Part shown: piece after piece, positions 1 to 10,825 of the stretch
How the letters are laid out: every line of letters starts with the position of its first letter
How positions within the stretch are numbered: the first letter of the stretch is position 1
Source: Brachionus plicatilis
Lineage: Eukaryota > Rotifera > Eurotatoria > Ploima > Brachionidae
Assembly (NCBI GenBank): GCA_010279815.1
Contig: QEOQ01000688.1
Span: 408,158-472,157, forward strand
Reading direction: 5' to 3'
Length of the DNA: 64,000 bases
The notes under the pieces: generated by a model
Told to the model about the DNA's origin: nothing
Databases searched by the model: none
Seen by the model: the letters and a program-made list of their open reading frames with translations, nothing else
Translations under genes and position numbers: made by a program

Positions 1-593
1 GCAATCATAAATAAAAAATCGAAAAATTAAACTTTTATATATTTTCTGGTAGATCTCGACGAGCTGAATCATAATCTGTTAGAATTATAAAAATCTGACC
101 TTCCACTCAAAAGTTACAGCGCTTCAAAGTTCTAGATTTTTTTAATAATTACCTTAGGAAAGGAAATTTTCTAGGATCTGATTTTTTTATATGTTTTAGT
201 CACTTAGTAGAGCTTAAAAAATAAAAAAAAATTTGACCGATGGTCCTTTGACGTAAGGGGTCTACAGACCACAGAAGTAAAAAAAGGCAAATTCTTGGTT
301 TTTAAGAGTTTTATTCGTTAACAGTTGTCATTATTGTTATTTTTGCTTCTTTTTTAGATTCCTTATTCAATTCTGAGCATTTTGGTATATATGCGGTCTA
401 ATTTGCTTGAAAAATGACCGAGATACGCTTATTTAGCGGATACCCATATTATTAAATTATCTTGACTTTGGACCACTGTAACTTTTGAACGGAAAGTCAG
501 ATTTTCAAGATTCCAACAGATTTCGCTCCAGCTCGTCGAGATCTATCAGAAAATATGTAAAAAGTTGATTTCTTGATTTTTTACCCTGATTGC
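1..593. repeat. Imperfect palindromic element with ~115-bp inverted arms
   Basis: Bases 1-119 and 478-593 are imperfect inverted copies of each other. Both carry the block TAGATCTCGACGAGCTG followed by AATCTGTT-like and AAAGTTACAG blocks, and both reach GCAATCA at the outer end. About 360 bp of non-coding sequence separates the arms. The left arm starts at base 1, so the true end may lie outside the window. The structure is that of a non-autonomous foldback element (MITE). It sits immediately upstream of the acidic coding exon at 612, so it may have truncated or split that gene. Confidence 0.8.
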
Positions 594-611
594 CCCATAT
601 CCTTTAGACAG

Positions 612-1188
612 TCTGATTTTGAAAAAAAGTTTAATGATGCTGGTCGTGATCTTGAGCAAGATGCTGTAGTGCATGAATTCGATGGTGATGATGATAGTTA
701 TGATGATGATGAAGACGATGATAATAAGTGACATTGGGTCTTTATTTGGATCATTAATTAGCTCTAGATCAAATTCAGAAGTCGATCCAAATGAATTCGG
801 CGAAGAAAATGGTGGAGATTTTCAAGATGTAGATATAAATGAAATTGGCGAGAGTGAAAATGATAAGACAGAATCCGTAACTTTAGTTAAATCAAAATCC
901 GATGATACACCAATAAATAACCAAGATAGTGATGCCGAGTTGAGTTTGAGTGAGAATTTAATTACAATAGATAAGGAATTAAGCGTGTTAAATCTAAACG
1001 CAGGAGAAAAAGCAATACATTATCGTGAAAAAGCAATGACTGAAATTACTACTTCTCAAGAAACTTTGAATGTAGTAAAAACAGCACTCAGCAAACATGC
1101 AAACCCTGTAGCGTGTGATTTATGTGGAGAATTAATGAGAAACATCAAGGGTGTAAAGTTGAATATGGCAAAAAAACATAAAAACTAA
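612..1188 (+). CDS. Acidic hypothetical protein, 5' partial (exons 612-727, 762-1188)
   Basis: Two exons join in frame: an AG acceptor at 610-611, exon 612-727, a 34-nt GT..AG intron 728-761, and exon 762-1188 ending in TAA. The first exon encodes an extremely acidic run of Asp/Glu (GDDDSYDDDEDDD). The second is rich in Asp, Glu, Ser and Asn and ends with a Cys-x2-Cys and basic His tail (CDLCGELMRN...KKH), resembling a degenerate zinc finger. No start codon was found upstream because the palindromic element ends at 593. I do not recognise the family. Acidic N-terminus plus a terminal finger would suit a transposon-encoded or nuclear protein. The 34-nt intron is shorter than most here, so a frameshift is the alternative explanation. 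Confidence 0.45.
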
Positions 1189-1464
1189 TAACAAAAGGAA
1201 TTGGAATTTATCTTTTTATTTTTATTTGCATTTAAAATTTAACTTTTATTCTAAAATTAATGTTCACAAAAAATAAAAACTGGACTCGAAAAATTTTTTT
1301 ATTTTTTTATTTATCTATTTTGGTCACCAAATATGTGACCAGAGATTATGTGAACAAAATTTTCACATTTTGGACTAGACACGATTATTTTTCATAAGAA
1401 TTGTTCATTAAAACTAAAAAACAATTCGAAAATTTATTTAAAAAAACATCATAAGTTTGAAAAT

Positions 1465-1703
1465 TTAAAATGGATAAATTTTGTTCTTTTTAAAATTCCA
1501 TCCTTTTCCAAAATATTGTCCATCTCTATCTTTGTTGTTTGAAGCTTTTACATTTTTTTGATCTTTTCTTATAGCTTTTGACAAATGAAATATTAATAAT
1601 AAAAGTTAAAAGTTAATTATTGCAATAAAATAAAATTACTTGCACCACTTGATAATGATATTAGAAAAGCCAATAAAGCCAAAACTAAGAATGATATTCT
1701 CAT
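1465..1703 (-). CDS. Small secreted peptide precursor, 57 aa (exons 1640-1703, 1465-1574)
   Basis: A start at 1703 opens a classic signal peptide (MRISFLVLALLAFLISLSSG). Exon 1 ends at GT 1638-1639 in phase 1. Exon 2 begins after AG at 1575-1576 and runs to TAA at 1465. The joined length is 174 nt, exactly 58 codons. The mature part is about 36 residues, basic and hydrophilic (about ten Lys/Arg), and ends in an aromatic-rich stretch containing GQYFGKGWNF and finally IYPF. Signal peptide, intron phase and length fit a neuropeptide, toxin-like or antimicrobial peptide gene. There is no cysteine, so it is not a disulfide-rich peptide. Family unknown; expression evidence would decide. Confidence 0.5.
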
Positions 1704-2050
1704 TTTTTAATATTTTAATCTATAAAATTTAGTCTTGTTGCTGCCAGAATTTATACTAAAGAGAGTTCTAACTTTATCTATTTACCTCAAATTTTAAATT
1801 AAAGCGAAAAATCTGGAAAAAGAGGCGAATAGGCGTTTTAAATTTTGATCATTTATTCAAAAACACTCCTAAATCAAAACAAAAGTTTCTGATAAAAAAG
1901 AAACAAAATTTATCTTTAAATATTTTAAACAGAATTTTGTGATTATTTTATCTAAAATTAAATCAGTTTTTTGAGAAATTAATTTATTTTTAAATCAAAT
2001 TTCTATAAAAAATTTTAAGCTCTCCAAATTTTTGAGATAGCATTGTTTAG

Positions 2051-2179
2051 CTTTTTAATTATCATCAAAAAACGATGATACTCATGATTAAATGGGAGAA
2101 GGCGTTTATTCAAGCATTCGTGGATAAAGATGCTCGAATTGATGAATTGAATGCACAAAAACCTAAAAAAAGACCATAA
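2051..2179 (+). other. Orphan coding-like exon, 42 codons
   Basis: After an AG at 2049-2050 the frame is open to TAA at 2177-2179. It ends in a charged, helical-looking stretch (WEKAFIQAFVDKDARIDE, then LNAQKPKKRP). Composition is better balanced than random AT-rich frames, with Trp, Ala, Gln and Asp. No upstream exon was located. It lies between repeat blocks, so it is probably the tail of a decayed transposon gene rather than a host gene. Confidence 0.3.
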
Positions 2180-2202
2180 CTTTGATAATACTTAATTTTT
2201 TT

Positions 2203-2390
2203 TCAATCTGTTAAAAGATTAAGAAAATTAAGTAGAGGATCTTTAATTTGAATACGGTTGATCGCATTATATATTGGGCTTCGAGCGATTCCTTGCTTTG
2301 GAAAGTGCGCCACAAAATCGAATTTTGTCATTTGTGAAATCATATTTTTGACTGCTTTTCGAAAAGCGTCTCTTTCAGACACAGAAAGCC
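2203..2390 (-). pseudogene. Helix-turn-helix transposase N-terminal remnant
   Basis: On the minus strand an open stretch ending in TGA at 2203-2205 encodes a segment starting SERDAFRKAVKNMI. It is followed by a helix-turn-helix-like part (FVAHFPKQGIARSPIYNAIN) of the kind found at the N-terminus of Tc1/mariner-like transposases, where an S/T-P-I/V-Y turn precedes the recognition helix. No DDE catalytic region follows, since the frame closes after about 60 residues. The fragment lies directly beside the repeat at 2411-2671, which would be its upstream flank. Assignment to a transposase is by motif style only. Confidence 0.4.
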
Positions 2391-2410
2391 ATCACACCCT
2401 AATCCTAATG

Positions 2411-2671
2411 TTTAGGAGCATAAATAATATCTATCCATAAATCCAGTAAAAATCTTCACTAATTTAGTAAAAAAAATAACGAGATCAATAAACAATTAAC
2501 TAATTCAGTTTATAATATTTATTTCAGAAAAAGAACACAAAAAATAAAAAAATTTAACAAAAAAAGATGAAAAAACACTAATTCAATTAAATCATAACTT
2601 TATTTTAATTTTATTCATTAATTAAGTAAAAAAAAATTGCATTAAAAAAAAAATAAAAAAATTACCTATTT
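2411..2671 (-). repeat. ~260-bp dispersed repeat R, inverted copy at 37081-37335
   Basis: This stretch is nearly identical, in reverse orientation, to 37081-37335 inside the Kv gene intron. Shared landmarks include GCATAAATAATATCTATCCA, CAGTTTATAATATTTATTTC and AAATAGGTAATTTTTTTA. The last contains a consensus splice donor (TAG/GTAATT). Both copies lie next to sequences bearing the GGCAAnTTGAAGTT terminal repeat, so R is probably the 5' part of a transposon family. Confidence 0.85.
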
Positions 2672-2822
2672 TTTTTTGTACAACCATTTGGACAATAAAA
2701 ATCATTTTTTAACATTTTCGCATTAAAAAATTATTTTTGTAACCACATAATAGGTTGTGCTTATAGATTGAAATTAATGAATTTTGATAAGATCGCTTCA
2801 TTTGGAATATTTAAAAATTTCT

Positions 2823-3198
2823 GGCAATTTGAAGTTTGTGATCAATTTTATGATGCTCAAATGATCAAATCAAACTAAAACAGTTAAATAAACTGCTATT
2901 TCTTAAAATAAATAATGCAGAGATACATTTTTGGATTTAACATACTATGTTAAATAAAAAATTAAACTCTGCAATATCAAAATGCACAATGCAGAATGCA
3001 CACCATCGAAATGATGCTATTTTAAGTGGACAATTTTTTGCAGACTTTTGCAGATTTTACCTTTAGATTTAACAAAGTATGTTAAACCAAAAATTTACCT
3101 CTACACTAATTCTTTTAAAAAATTAAAATTTATTTTAAAGTTTTAGTTTGATTTGATAATTTTGAGCATCACAAATTGGTCATAAACATCAAATTGCC
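2823..3198. mobile_element. 376-bp MITE with inverted termini
   Basis: The left end (2823-2844, GGCAATTTGAAGTTTGTGAT...) and right end (3178-3198) are inverted copies. Matching continues inward through GATGCTCAAA, ATCAAATCAAACTAAAAC and a second dyad around TTTAACATA.TnTGTTAAA. The centre holds a TCTGCAAAA / TTTTGCAGA palindrome shared with other sites in the window. No open frame. The same terminus bounds the 1.44-kb element at 36005-37447. Confidence 0.75.
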
Positions 3199-4331
3199 AA
3201 TTTTCTGATGTTTTTCTGAGTATTAACCAAAATAAAAAAACAATTTATCGCCTTAGATTTTAAGGCTTTTTCTTTCTTTCTGGTCTTCTTTTAAACCCAG
3301 TAACCAAATCTTAATATTTCTCTGAAACTTGAATTAAATTTTATTTTTGTTAATCTTATTTTACCAAACGAACCCAATCTTTATGTACAGAATATATTGA
3401 ATTCTGAATTAGAACCAAACCCAAATTTTTTAACACACATTTCATCAAATTCTTAATAATTTAGAATTTATATTTATATAGTATATAAATATTGGTTTAA
3501 ATCAAAAAATTTATCTCTAAATGTACTGCAGTATGCATTAAAACTAACTTAAAAAATTTTCCTTTTTTCTGCATGTTCTTCTCCGTTCCTTTTTTAGAAA
3601 ATGCAGAAAAAAGGAAAACAAAATGATGAAGTTAGCTTTAATATTTATTGTACCAAAAATGCTTAATTTTAAGTTTGTGTGCTCGCATATAAAAATCAAT
3701 ATGGAACTAAAATTGGATTACTTTTATTTTTATAAATTTTAAATGATCTTTTGAGAGTAAACTTTTTTACTTAGTAACACTAGTGCAATTTTCTTTCTTT
3801 TTTTAATTTAACTCGAATTTAATGTAATTTTTTGTATTTTTGCCTATGGGGCTTTAAACTAATAAATAATAATAATAATTAATTTTGTTCTAAAAATAGG
3901 TGAAAATCAACAAATTCAATCATATTCTTAAATTCAAATAGTTTTTTTTTAGATTTTTTTTTAAGTTTTTTTAAGAAAAATTATCTTTATTTTTAAATTT
4001 TAATTATTATTATTATAAAAAAGCTACATCAAGACTAGCTTGCGGAGGCGGCCTACATGAGAGGTCGCCTATGGTAGCTCGTTGCACATAATGAGATAAA
4101 ACACTGATAGAAATATACAATAAAAATTTTAGGGTTAAAAAAGTTAACTAATTTTTACAAGAATAAAAAAACTGGAATTCTAATTTTATTAAGATAAATT
4201 TTTTTGAGTAATTGTTTTTCTTTCTAGTTAAAGTTTCATTAATCTTGATTAAAATATAATAAATTGCCAAATAAATTTATTAAATTTGAAAATCACTAAA
4301 AATAATTATATTTATATCAAGAATGTTTGAT
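3199..4331. other. Non-coding stretch with a GC-rich patch at 4020-4092
   Basis: No convincing coding frame was seen. Most is A/T homopolymer-rich. The patch at about 4020-4092 is strikingly GC-rich and contains two related half-sites (GGCGGCCTAC and GGTCGCCTAT) framed by AGCTAC and GTAGCT. It is not a recognisable tRNA (no T-loop GTTCRANNC) and is best left as a short repeat or structured element. Confidence 0.4.
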
Positions 4332-6146
4332 TCAAACTTCTTCAACTCGTCCCATAGCTGTCCATTTTACAACAATTTTATGAATTTTAGAAGTGTACCA
4401 TGTATTTATTTCAACATCAAATGAGGATAAGCCCACATTCAGTGTTGTTAGATTTAGCCTTACCGGTTGAACAACAAAGTCGATACTTTCGGCTTCAAGT
4501 AGGACAGTTGGTATACTTTTGAATGTAAGACCGAAATAAATGGTCTGCTCCAAATTTAATTGTTCACCTAATCCATAATAATCACTTGCTATTGTTCCTT
4601 GAATAACTTTATTGATAAATCCATCTAAATTGATCAGTTCTAGCTGATTAAATTGATATACAAGATTAGCATATTTTTCTTCTAAAATACTCAATCTTGA
4701 TAGAACCTGTTTCAAGGTTTCATTATTTTTGTTATCTTCACTTGTATAAGTAGTTCTTGGTAATACAGATGATGTTATTAGTTCCGGCTCAATTATATCT
4801 TTAATTAATAATAAAAATTATAGACATAAATAGATCAACAAGATATAGTGTAACATTTAGAACAAAAAGGAAAATGTATCACTTGGTAAAATTTGCTGAG
4901 CCAACAAAAGACTTTCGGAAAAAAAGATATCAATTTTAAATTTTTTCTAATTTTTTGTTCTAAAATTTAAAATGCCAAAATAAAGGTTTTACCATAGAGT
5001 TGTTGAATTCTTTTTTTATCTTTTTCAGGCAGAGTAAAATCTGGAATAAAACCAGTGTAATATTTATACATGACCGAAGTTGGATCAAAACTGTGGTCTA
5101 ATCCCAATGCATGGCCTAATTCATGAGTAGCTACAATTCTCAAGTTAAAACCATCTGTTGAGTTTTCAGTAAATAGTCTTTTATTAAAAAAATGAATTCG
5201 GCCATCTTCGGGAAAAAAAGCATGTGCCAACTCTTCGCCTTGACAAAAAAAATGTATTTATTTTATAAAAAAATTTTGAAACCAACCTGCTTCTTCAAAT
5301 GAAAAACCATCTCCGTGTTCTCTAAAAAATAAAAATATTTAAAATTAAAGAAATTTAAAATTAAAGAAATTAAAAATTTTAAAAATTTATCAATTCTTTA
5401 AAATTAATGAGAAAAATCTTACCGATTTGTGAAATCAATTTCAATGTCTGTTTTTTTTATTGAATCTTTTATTTCAGTAAAAATGAAATTGGTTACATCT
5501 TGCCAATAGTCAAACGCTTTACGTATTGCCACTCTAATGGCAAAAAAATTTTTCTAATAGAAATTTTAAAATATAAAAATTACTTTGTATAATCTTTTAG
5601 AGTTTTATCAATGTTTAAAACTTTGTATGTTAAATTTTGTTTAGTCCACTTAGACTGGAGCCAGTCGCTTGATCTTTTTTTTCTATAAGAGGACAATTCA
5701 ATATCAGCATTTGCACAACTTGGTGATTTCATTTTTTCTAAGGTTTCTGCGTCTAATTCACCGGTTACCTCAAGATCATATAACTTTTGATATAATTTAA
5801 TCATATTTTTTGATTCATCTTTTTCTTTGGACAAAGATCTAAGCGCTTCAATCACCTCTGGGTGTTTTGACTGTGCAGCAATGTTAAAATGGTTCCTTCG
5901 TAAAAAGTTTAAAGGCTCAAAATCATTAATTTGCCTTGTTGTAGTCAAAAAAGGCGTAGTTAGAAATGGCCTTTTGTGTGGATGTTTGTGCTTATGGTGA
6001 TGATGCTCTTGACTATGATGTTTATGTTTATGGTGATGATGTTCACGACTATTATGCCGATGTTTTTTATAATGATGATTTCTTCTACACATCGATTCAT
6101 TGAATAAAAGAAGAAAAATCATCACAATGTAGATAATTTTTGCCAT
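4332..6146 (-). CDS. Matrix metalloproteinase with H-type-lectin-like C-terminal domain (473 aa)
   Basis: Five exons join in frame: 5584-6146, 5423-5533, 5287-5321, 4993-5238, 4332-4798 (1422 nt). Residues 1-20 are a signal peptide. A very His-rich propeptide segment (HHHHKHKH repeats) and a peptidoglycan-binding-like prodomain follow. The cysteine switch is altered (PSCANAD where PRCGxPD is usual) and is followed by a furin-type RKKR site. The catalytic domain has the zinc motif HELGHALGLDH and a Met-turn (SVMYKYY). Secreted MMPs cleave extracellular matrix. In place of a hemopexin domain the protein carries a short coiled coil (LSRLSILEEKYANL) and then about 65 residues with H-type lectin features: F..IP.V, F.V.I.TW, and I.V.WTAMG near the end. 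The lectin call rests on remembered family pattern; the protease call is firm. Confidence 0.88.
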
Positions 6147-7784
6147 TTTAGTAGTTATTTTAAATATTTTATTTGCAAGAAGCCATTTTTTATTTAAGAA
6201 TTCTAATTAATTTTTTGAAAATGATCTTATTTTATCTTATCGTTATTGAGATTGATGTCAAAAAATCTAGGATATTGTTTATTTAATTTTCAAATTTTTT
6301 AAATTTAATTTAAAGTGATTTTTAAAAAATCAGAATTCTGTTGATGATAGTCATTTTGTCAATTCTAGTTTTATTTTTTTTTAGTTCAATCTCGATTTTT
6401 TCGACTAAAAAGACCAATATCCTGGATTAAATAAATTTTGTAAATAGGATATTCAAGTTATTATAGATATAACTTTTTTGGGTGTAAAAATAGTTCATTA
6501 TCTTTATTTTTCAAACTTTTTCTAGTATTTCTTTAATTGATAACAAAAATTTGTTCAGCAAAAAAAAACACTCTTCTTTTAACATTAGAAAAAATATATT
6601 TTGAAAAACTTTATTTTCCACTATTTTGAATACTGCACTACTCATTTATGTCCGAAAGAGACATTAAAAAAAACAGCAAAAGGTTTTTATATTATAGAAT
6701 GCTTTATCAGAATTCATCTAAAAATCTAAAGAATCATTTTCTAAAAAATCACTCAAGAAATTCAAGCTATAATGTGAGAAAATTTTGGGAATCTTTAGAG
6801 TCTAGATAAGTAAAAAATTTTATGGTCAAGAGATCAATGTTAAAGTTTTCTACATTTAAGCATTCAATTTTCACAGCTTCAACTTAATTTTAATAGATTT
6901 TGAAAAAAAATTAAATTTTGACATTATATTGGTGGATTTTTAACCTTAATCTTTTTTTTATTGTTAACAATTAAAACTTTATTTACTAAATTTTTATTAA
7001 ATTTAAAATAATTTTGTAAAAATGTAAATCAGTTTTTTTTTCACAGTTGCACTAGCCTGTTGATTAACCTTAAGACTTGAAGCTGAATAAAAAGGAAAAT
7101 ACTCAAAAAATTAATTTTTTTAAATTTTTTTATTGATACTAAAAAAAAAATACTTTAGTGGTGAAATTTAAAAACTAAAATGATCTATATATAATAATAA
7201 TTTTTAACAAGAGTTTGTCAAGTTTTTTTTATACCTTTTTAGAGATTGAATAGATTAAATTTGCAAATTTATTTTGTTTATATTCTAAATTTTTAAGTTA
7301 ATCGAATTAATTTATTTTCTTTTAGTCTATTAAATTTTATGAATTTTATTTATCTTTAATCAAAATCGAATGATTTCAAAAATAAATTTAAAAAAAGAAA
7401 ATTGTTTAATTAAATTTTGTTGACTAGTCAAAGATTTCAAAATATAAAACATCACTGTCAAATTTTGAAAAATATTTTGAACATTTTCCACGAAATTTTG
7501 GTGTTGACCACTAGATTAAAAATTAGATAGACCGTCTACTTTCTTTTATTATTTTTTAAAAAAAATTAAATGGTTAAGTTTGATTAAAATTTAAAAATAA
7601 ATCAAAAGTAAATAACTTAGAAAAAAAGTTAGATGAGAAAAAATTATTTACACTTCTTCGTATTTTAGAGAAGATAAGATTTTTTGGCTGCTTGATAATA
7701 TTGTACAATTAGTCAATTTCGGTGCACGTTTCATAACAACAACTTGGTGTTTGCCTTTACAGCACCAGACCGAAACTAAAGCCA
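6147..7784. other. Intergenic, no gene recognised
   Basis: AT-rich sequence between the 5' end of the metalloproteinase gene and the 3' end of the DnaJ gene. No frame with good composition or family resemblance and no clear repeat was found. It probably holds the metalloproteinase promoter and the DnaJ 3' UTR. Confidence 0.5.
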
Positions 7785-8918
7785 TTATCGAGGCAAAATT
7801 TGACTCAATGCCTCACGTTGTACAGCATTCAAACCATCTGGAAATTTAATATCAAACTTAACAATCAGGTCTCCTTTCTTGCTATTTTGCTTCGGAAACG
7901 GTAGGCCTTCTCCTGCTATTCTTTTTTCAGTATTCGGGTTTATCACCTCATTAAGCTGAATCTGTTTTTTTCGTCCGTCCAAAGTTGGCACTTGTATTAC
8001 TGCACCCAATAAGGCCTAAAATAAATTAAAAACTTTATTTTAATTTTTTTTAATTAAATTTTTTTTTTAAATATTTTTCAAAAAAATAATAAAAAAAATA
8101 TTTTTGACCAAAAAAAAAAACCATACATCTCTTAAATTTATTTTGACAGTGTAAATTAAATCTGAGCCATCTCGTTTGAACTCAGGATGCGGCTTGTCTT
8201 TAATAACAAAAACAATATCGGCCGGAATTGTGTTGGGCGTTTGATCACCTTCTCTGGGAAAAGTAATTTTGGTTCCAGCTTTCCAGCCTGGCTTGATGTC
8301 AATGGTCAAAACCTTGTCCTCCAAATGAGATGTTCTTCCATCGGGACTGATCACTTTTCGTGATATTCTCATCTTTTTGGTGGTGCCTTTGGCAATGTCT
8401 TCCAATGAAACCAGAAGGTCGTGGTAAATGGGCGGGTCTTGGGTCTTTTTCTTAGTGCCACCCATCTGCATGTTGGAGCCAGGTCCGCCGGGTCCCCCAA
8501 AGCTAGACGAAGTGAACCGGAACATGCCCGGGAAACCACCGAAACTGCCGATTCCTCCATCATCTTCATCTTCCCCAAAAAAGCTGCCGAAAGGATTTGA
8601 ATTTCCGAAAAACATGCGGAATGTTTCGTTCGGGTCACCGCTCCATGTGTAAGAGTAAGCACCATTGGCACCTCCCTGAGAGCCTGGTCCAGCTCCCATT
8701 TTGAGACCGTCTTCTCCATACTTGTCATAGATTTCTTTTTTCTTCGGATCGCTTAGGATCTCGTAGGCCTCGGCAACTTCTTTGAACTTTTCCTCGGCAC
8801 CTGACTCTTTGTTCTTGTCCGGATGGTACTTGAGCGCCAATTTACGATAGGCTTTTTTTATGTCCTCATCACTGGCGCCTTTGGACAATCCTAATATTTT
8901 GTAGAAGTCTCTGGCCAT
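7785..8918 (-). CDS. DNAJB1: DnaJ/HSP40 subfamily B (DNAJB1/4/5-like), 340 aa
   Basis: Exons 8127-8918 and 7785-8015 join at GAT/GCC across a 111-nt intron, giving 340 codons, the same length as vertebrate DNAJB1. The J domain (residues 1-70) carries the HPD motif (YHPDKNKE). A Gly/Phe-rich linker ([17 protein letters not shown]) follows. Then come the two beta-sandwich substrate-binding domains of class II HSP40s, including [20 protein letters not shown], the [18 protein letters not shown] region and [11 protein letters not shown]. There is no Cys-rich zinc domain, which makes it class B. It stimulates HSP70 ATPase and delivers unfolded clients in cytosol and nucleus. A heat-shock element lies upstream at 9196-9218. 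The gene is markedly less AT-rich than its surroundings, as expected for a highly expressed conserved gene. Confidence 0.95.
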
Positions 8919-9108
8919 TTTTGGTCAAGAACAATTTTGAATTTTTTTTTTTTTTTTTTCTAAATCAAAAAAATAAATTTAGTTGTAGCTTTGCCAAATG
9001 GACCTGGTTCGCTTGAGTGATCAAAAGTAAAAAAGAGGTCACAGTCCAAATCGATTTGTTATTTTTTGGTAAAATTTGCTAATAGATTTTGGCTATGAAA
9101 AATTTCCA

Positions 9109-9115
9109 TTTTATA
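9109..9115 (-). promoter_or_regulatory. Candidate TATA box of the DnaJ gene
   Basis: TATAAAA on the minus strand, about 190 bp upstream of the DnaJ start and about 80 bp downstream of the heat-shock element, in the order and spacing expected of a heat-inducible promoter. TATA-like strings are common in such AT-rich DNA, so support comes only from the neighbouring element. Confidence 0.35.
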
Positions 9116-9195
9116 TGAACATTTCTTTTATTCTCTAAATGTTTAGTGATTGCTTCAATGATTAAAATAAAATTATTATGGTATTTTCCAAAGAT

Positions 9196-9218
9196 TTCGA
9201 GAATTTACTAGAAAATTC
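9196..9218 (-). promoter_or_regulatory. Heat-shock element upstream of the DnaJ gene
   Basis: Five alternating 5-bp units in register: TTC at 9196, GAA at 9201, TAC (one mismatch to TTC) at 9206, GAA at 9211 and TTC at 9216. This is the inverted nGAAn array bound by HSF trimers. It lies about 280 bp upstream of a DNAJB1-type gene, a classic heat-shock target, so the association is biologically sensible. The site is symmetrical, so strand is assigned from the downstream gene. Confidence 0.7.
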
Positions 9219-10719
9219 TAGTAGCTGAAAGATTAATCTAAATTTCAAATTATGCTTGATTTTAAGTTTATATATTCATATGTTGAAAAATTTTGTTTTT
9301 GAATTCCTAAATTATGCTCAATTTAGCTTTACTTACTCTCGCCTTAAGGATTTAAAGCGTTTTCATAACTTTAAGAAATATTTTAACTCATACTTTTGCA
9401 AATGAAAACATCCTACTTTAATTTAGACTCAAATGCCATTTTTTATTCAAAACTTGATTAGTCAACATTGGTCAAATAGAACTAATGAATTTAAATTTTA
9501 TTCACCTTTAAATTTGATGAAAAAAAATTTTTTTTAAATTTTTAATATTTCACTTTCAAAATAGCCTAAACCAAAATAAATTACAAAAAAAAGACTTTGA
9601 TTAAAATTTAGAAAAAAAAACTAGAAAGCTGATCTTTTTCTCTAGGATAAAAAAAATTTGAACAAAACGTTGATTAATTATTTAAAACCATAGCTTTGAA
9701 ACAAATCATTTTAATTTTAATTTATTTTTTAAACATTTAATTAATGAGAGATTTCGAAATTTTAATCATGTGATAAATTTTACCTTAAATCATTTTAATG
9801 ACATGCAATTACTTAAAGTCTAATTTATTTGATAACTCTTAGGATTTGGTAGAAAATCTTTTGCAAAAATTACTAAAATAAACTTATTTTAATTCTTAGA
9901 AAAATCAATCCAGTTGAAATTCTAATAAAAAAATAAAGAACATTAATAGAGAACTTTGGAAAACTAAACCTTGAATTTTTCTAAGTTTAATTTAATTCTA
10001 GATAATCTTCAAAATAAGTATTTGTGATGTATTAAGAGATATTGTTCGGGAAAAAATACAAAAGCTTTCGTAATTGAGAACACTACAAAATAGCTTTTTA
10101 TAACTATTTCTAAGTGCTTGAACTAAAAAAAATGTAATGAATCTTTTATTTTAATATTTTCAACTGAGCTTTATGAAATAAAAATGAATTGAAACTTAAA
10201 TTTCAAACTGAGTTAACTAAAATCTAGTTTTAAATAAAATATATTTTTAATATAAAAAAATTAGTCAAAATATCTAGAAAAAAATTGGAATATTTTTTGG
10301 TCCAAATTTTTTTTCAATAACCTGAAGTCAATTTTATTCTCAACTTTTTAAATTTTTAATTATTGAAAAAAAAGGCTAAAAATAGTATTTTTTCTTAAAT
10401 TTTATGTAAAAAATGATGAATCAAATAAAAAATATTTGTTTGAGAAAAAATTTATACTTGAGTTCCAATTGTAAGCTTTTAATCGTCTATTTATTTTTAT
10501 TTTTTATTTTAACTTAATCCTTTAAAAGTGACCAAAAACAAATGTATTTTTTTTATCCTGGTTACTCAACAATCGAACGAATATTTTAAACTGTTAAAAT
10601 TGCTGTCACTGTGAATTTTAAAACAAAAAAAAAACAAAAATTTAAAATTCAATTTTTTTTGCTTTGGTCTACAACATGTTATGCAAAATTTACTGATACA
10701 AACTTTGTACCAACTAAAG

Positions 10720-10800
10720 TCTCTGCAAAACTCATGCAAGTCTTTAAAGCACTAAATGTATTAAAAATTAATTAAATTACAGAGTTATTGCAGAGACTTT
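10720..10800. repeat. TCTGCAAAA palindromic repeat, copy 1
   Basis: AGTCTCTGCAAAACTCATGC at the left is mirrored by TTATTGCAGAGACTT at the right, around a TTTAAAGCA...AATTAATT centre. Related copies lie at about 17599-17668, 34461-34610, 48061-48160 and inside the MITE at 2823-3198. Confidence 0.6.
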
Positions 10801-10825
10801 TTTACAGCTCTATGTAATGCCATTT

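Noticed and set aside
2258..2440. Plus-strand 60-codon frame
   Set aside because: It is the complement of the minus-strand helix-turn-helix remnant, which has the better composition.
4020..4092. Possible tRNA in a GC-rich patch
   Set aside because: No T-loop GTTCRANNC, no acceptor-stem pairing and no anticodon arm in either strand.
8369..8728. Long alternative frames inside the DnaJ gene on both strands
   Set aside because: They are shadows of the Gly/Phe-rich coding exon, which has clear family resemblance in the true frame.
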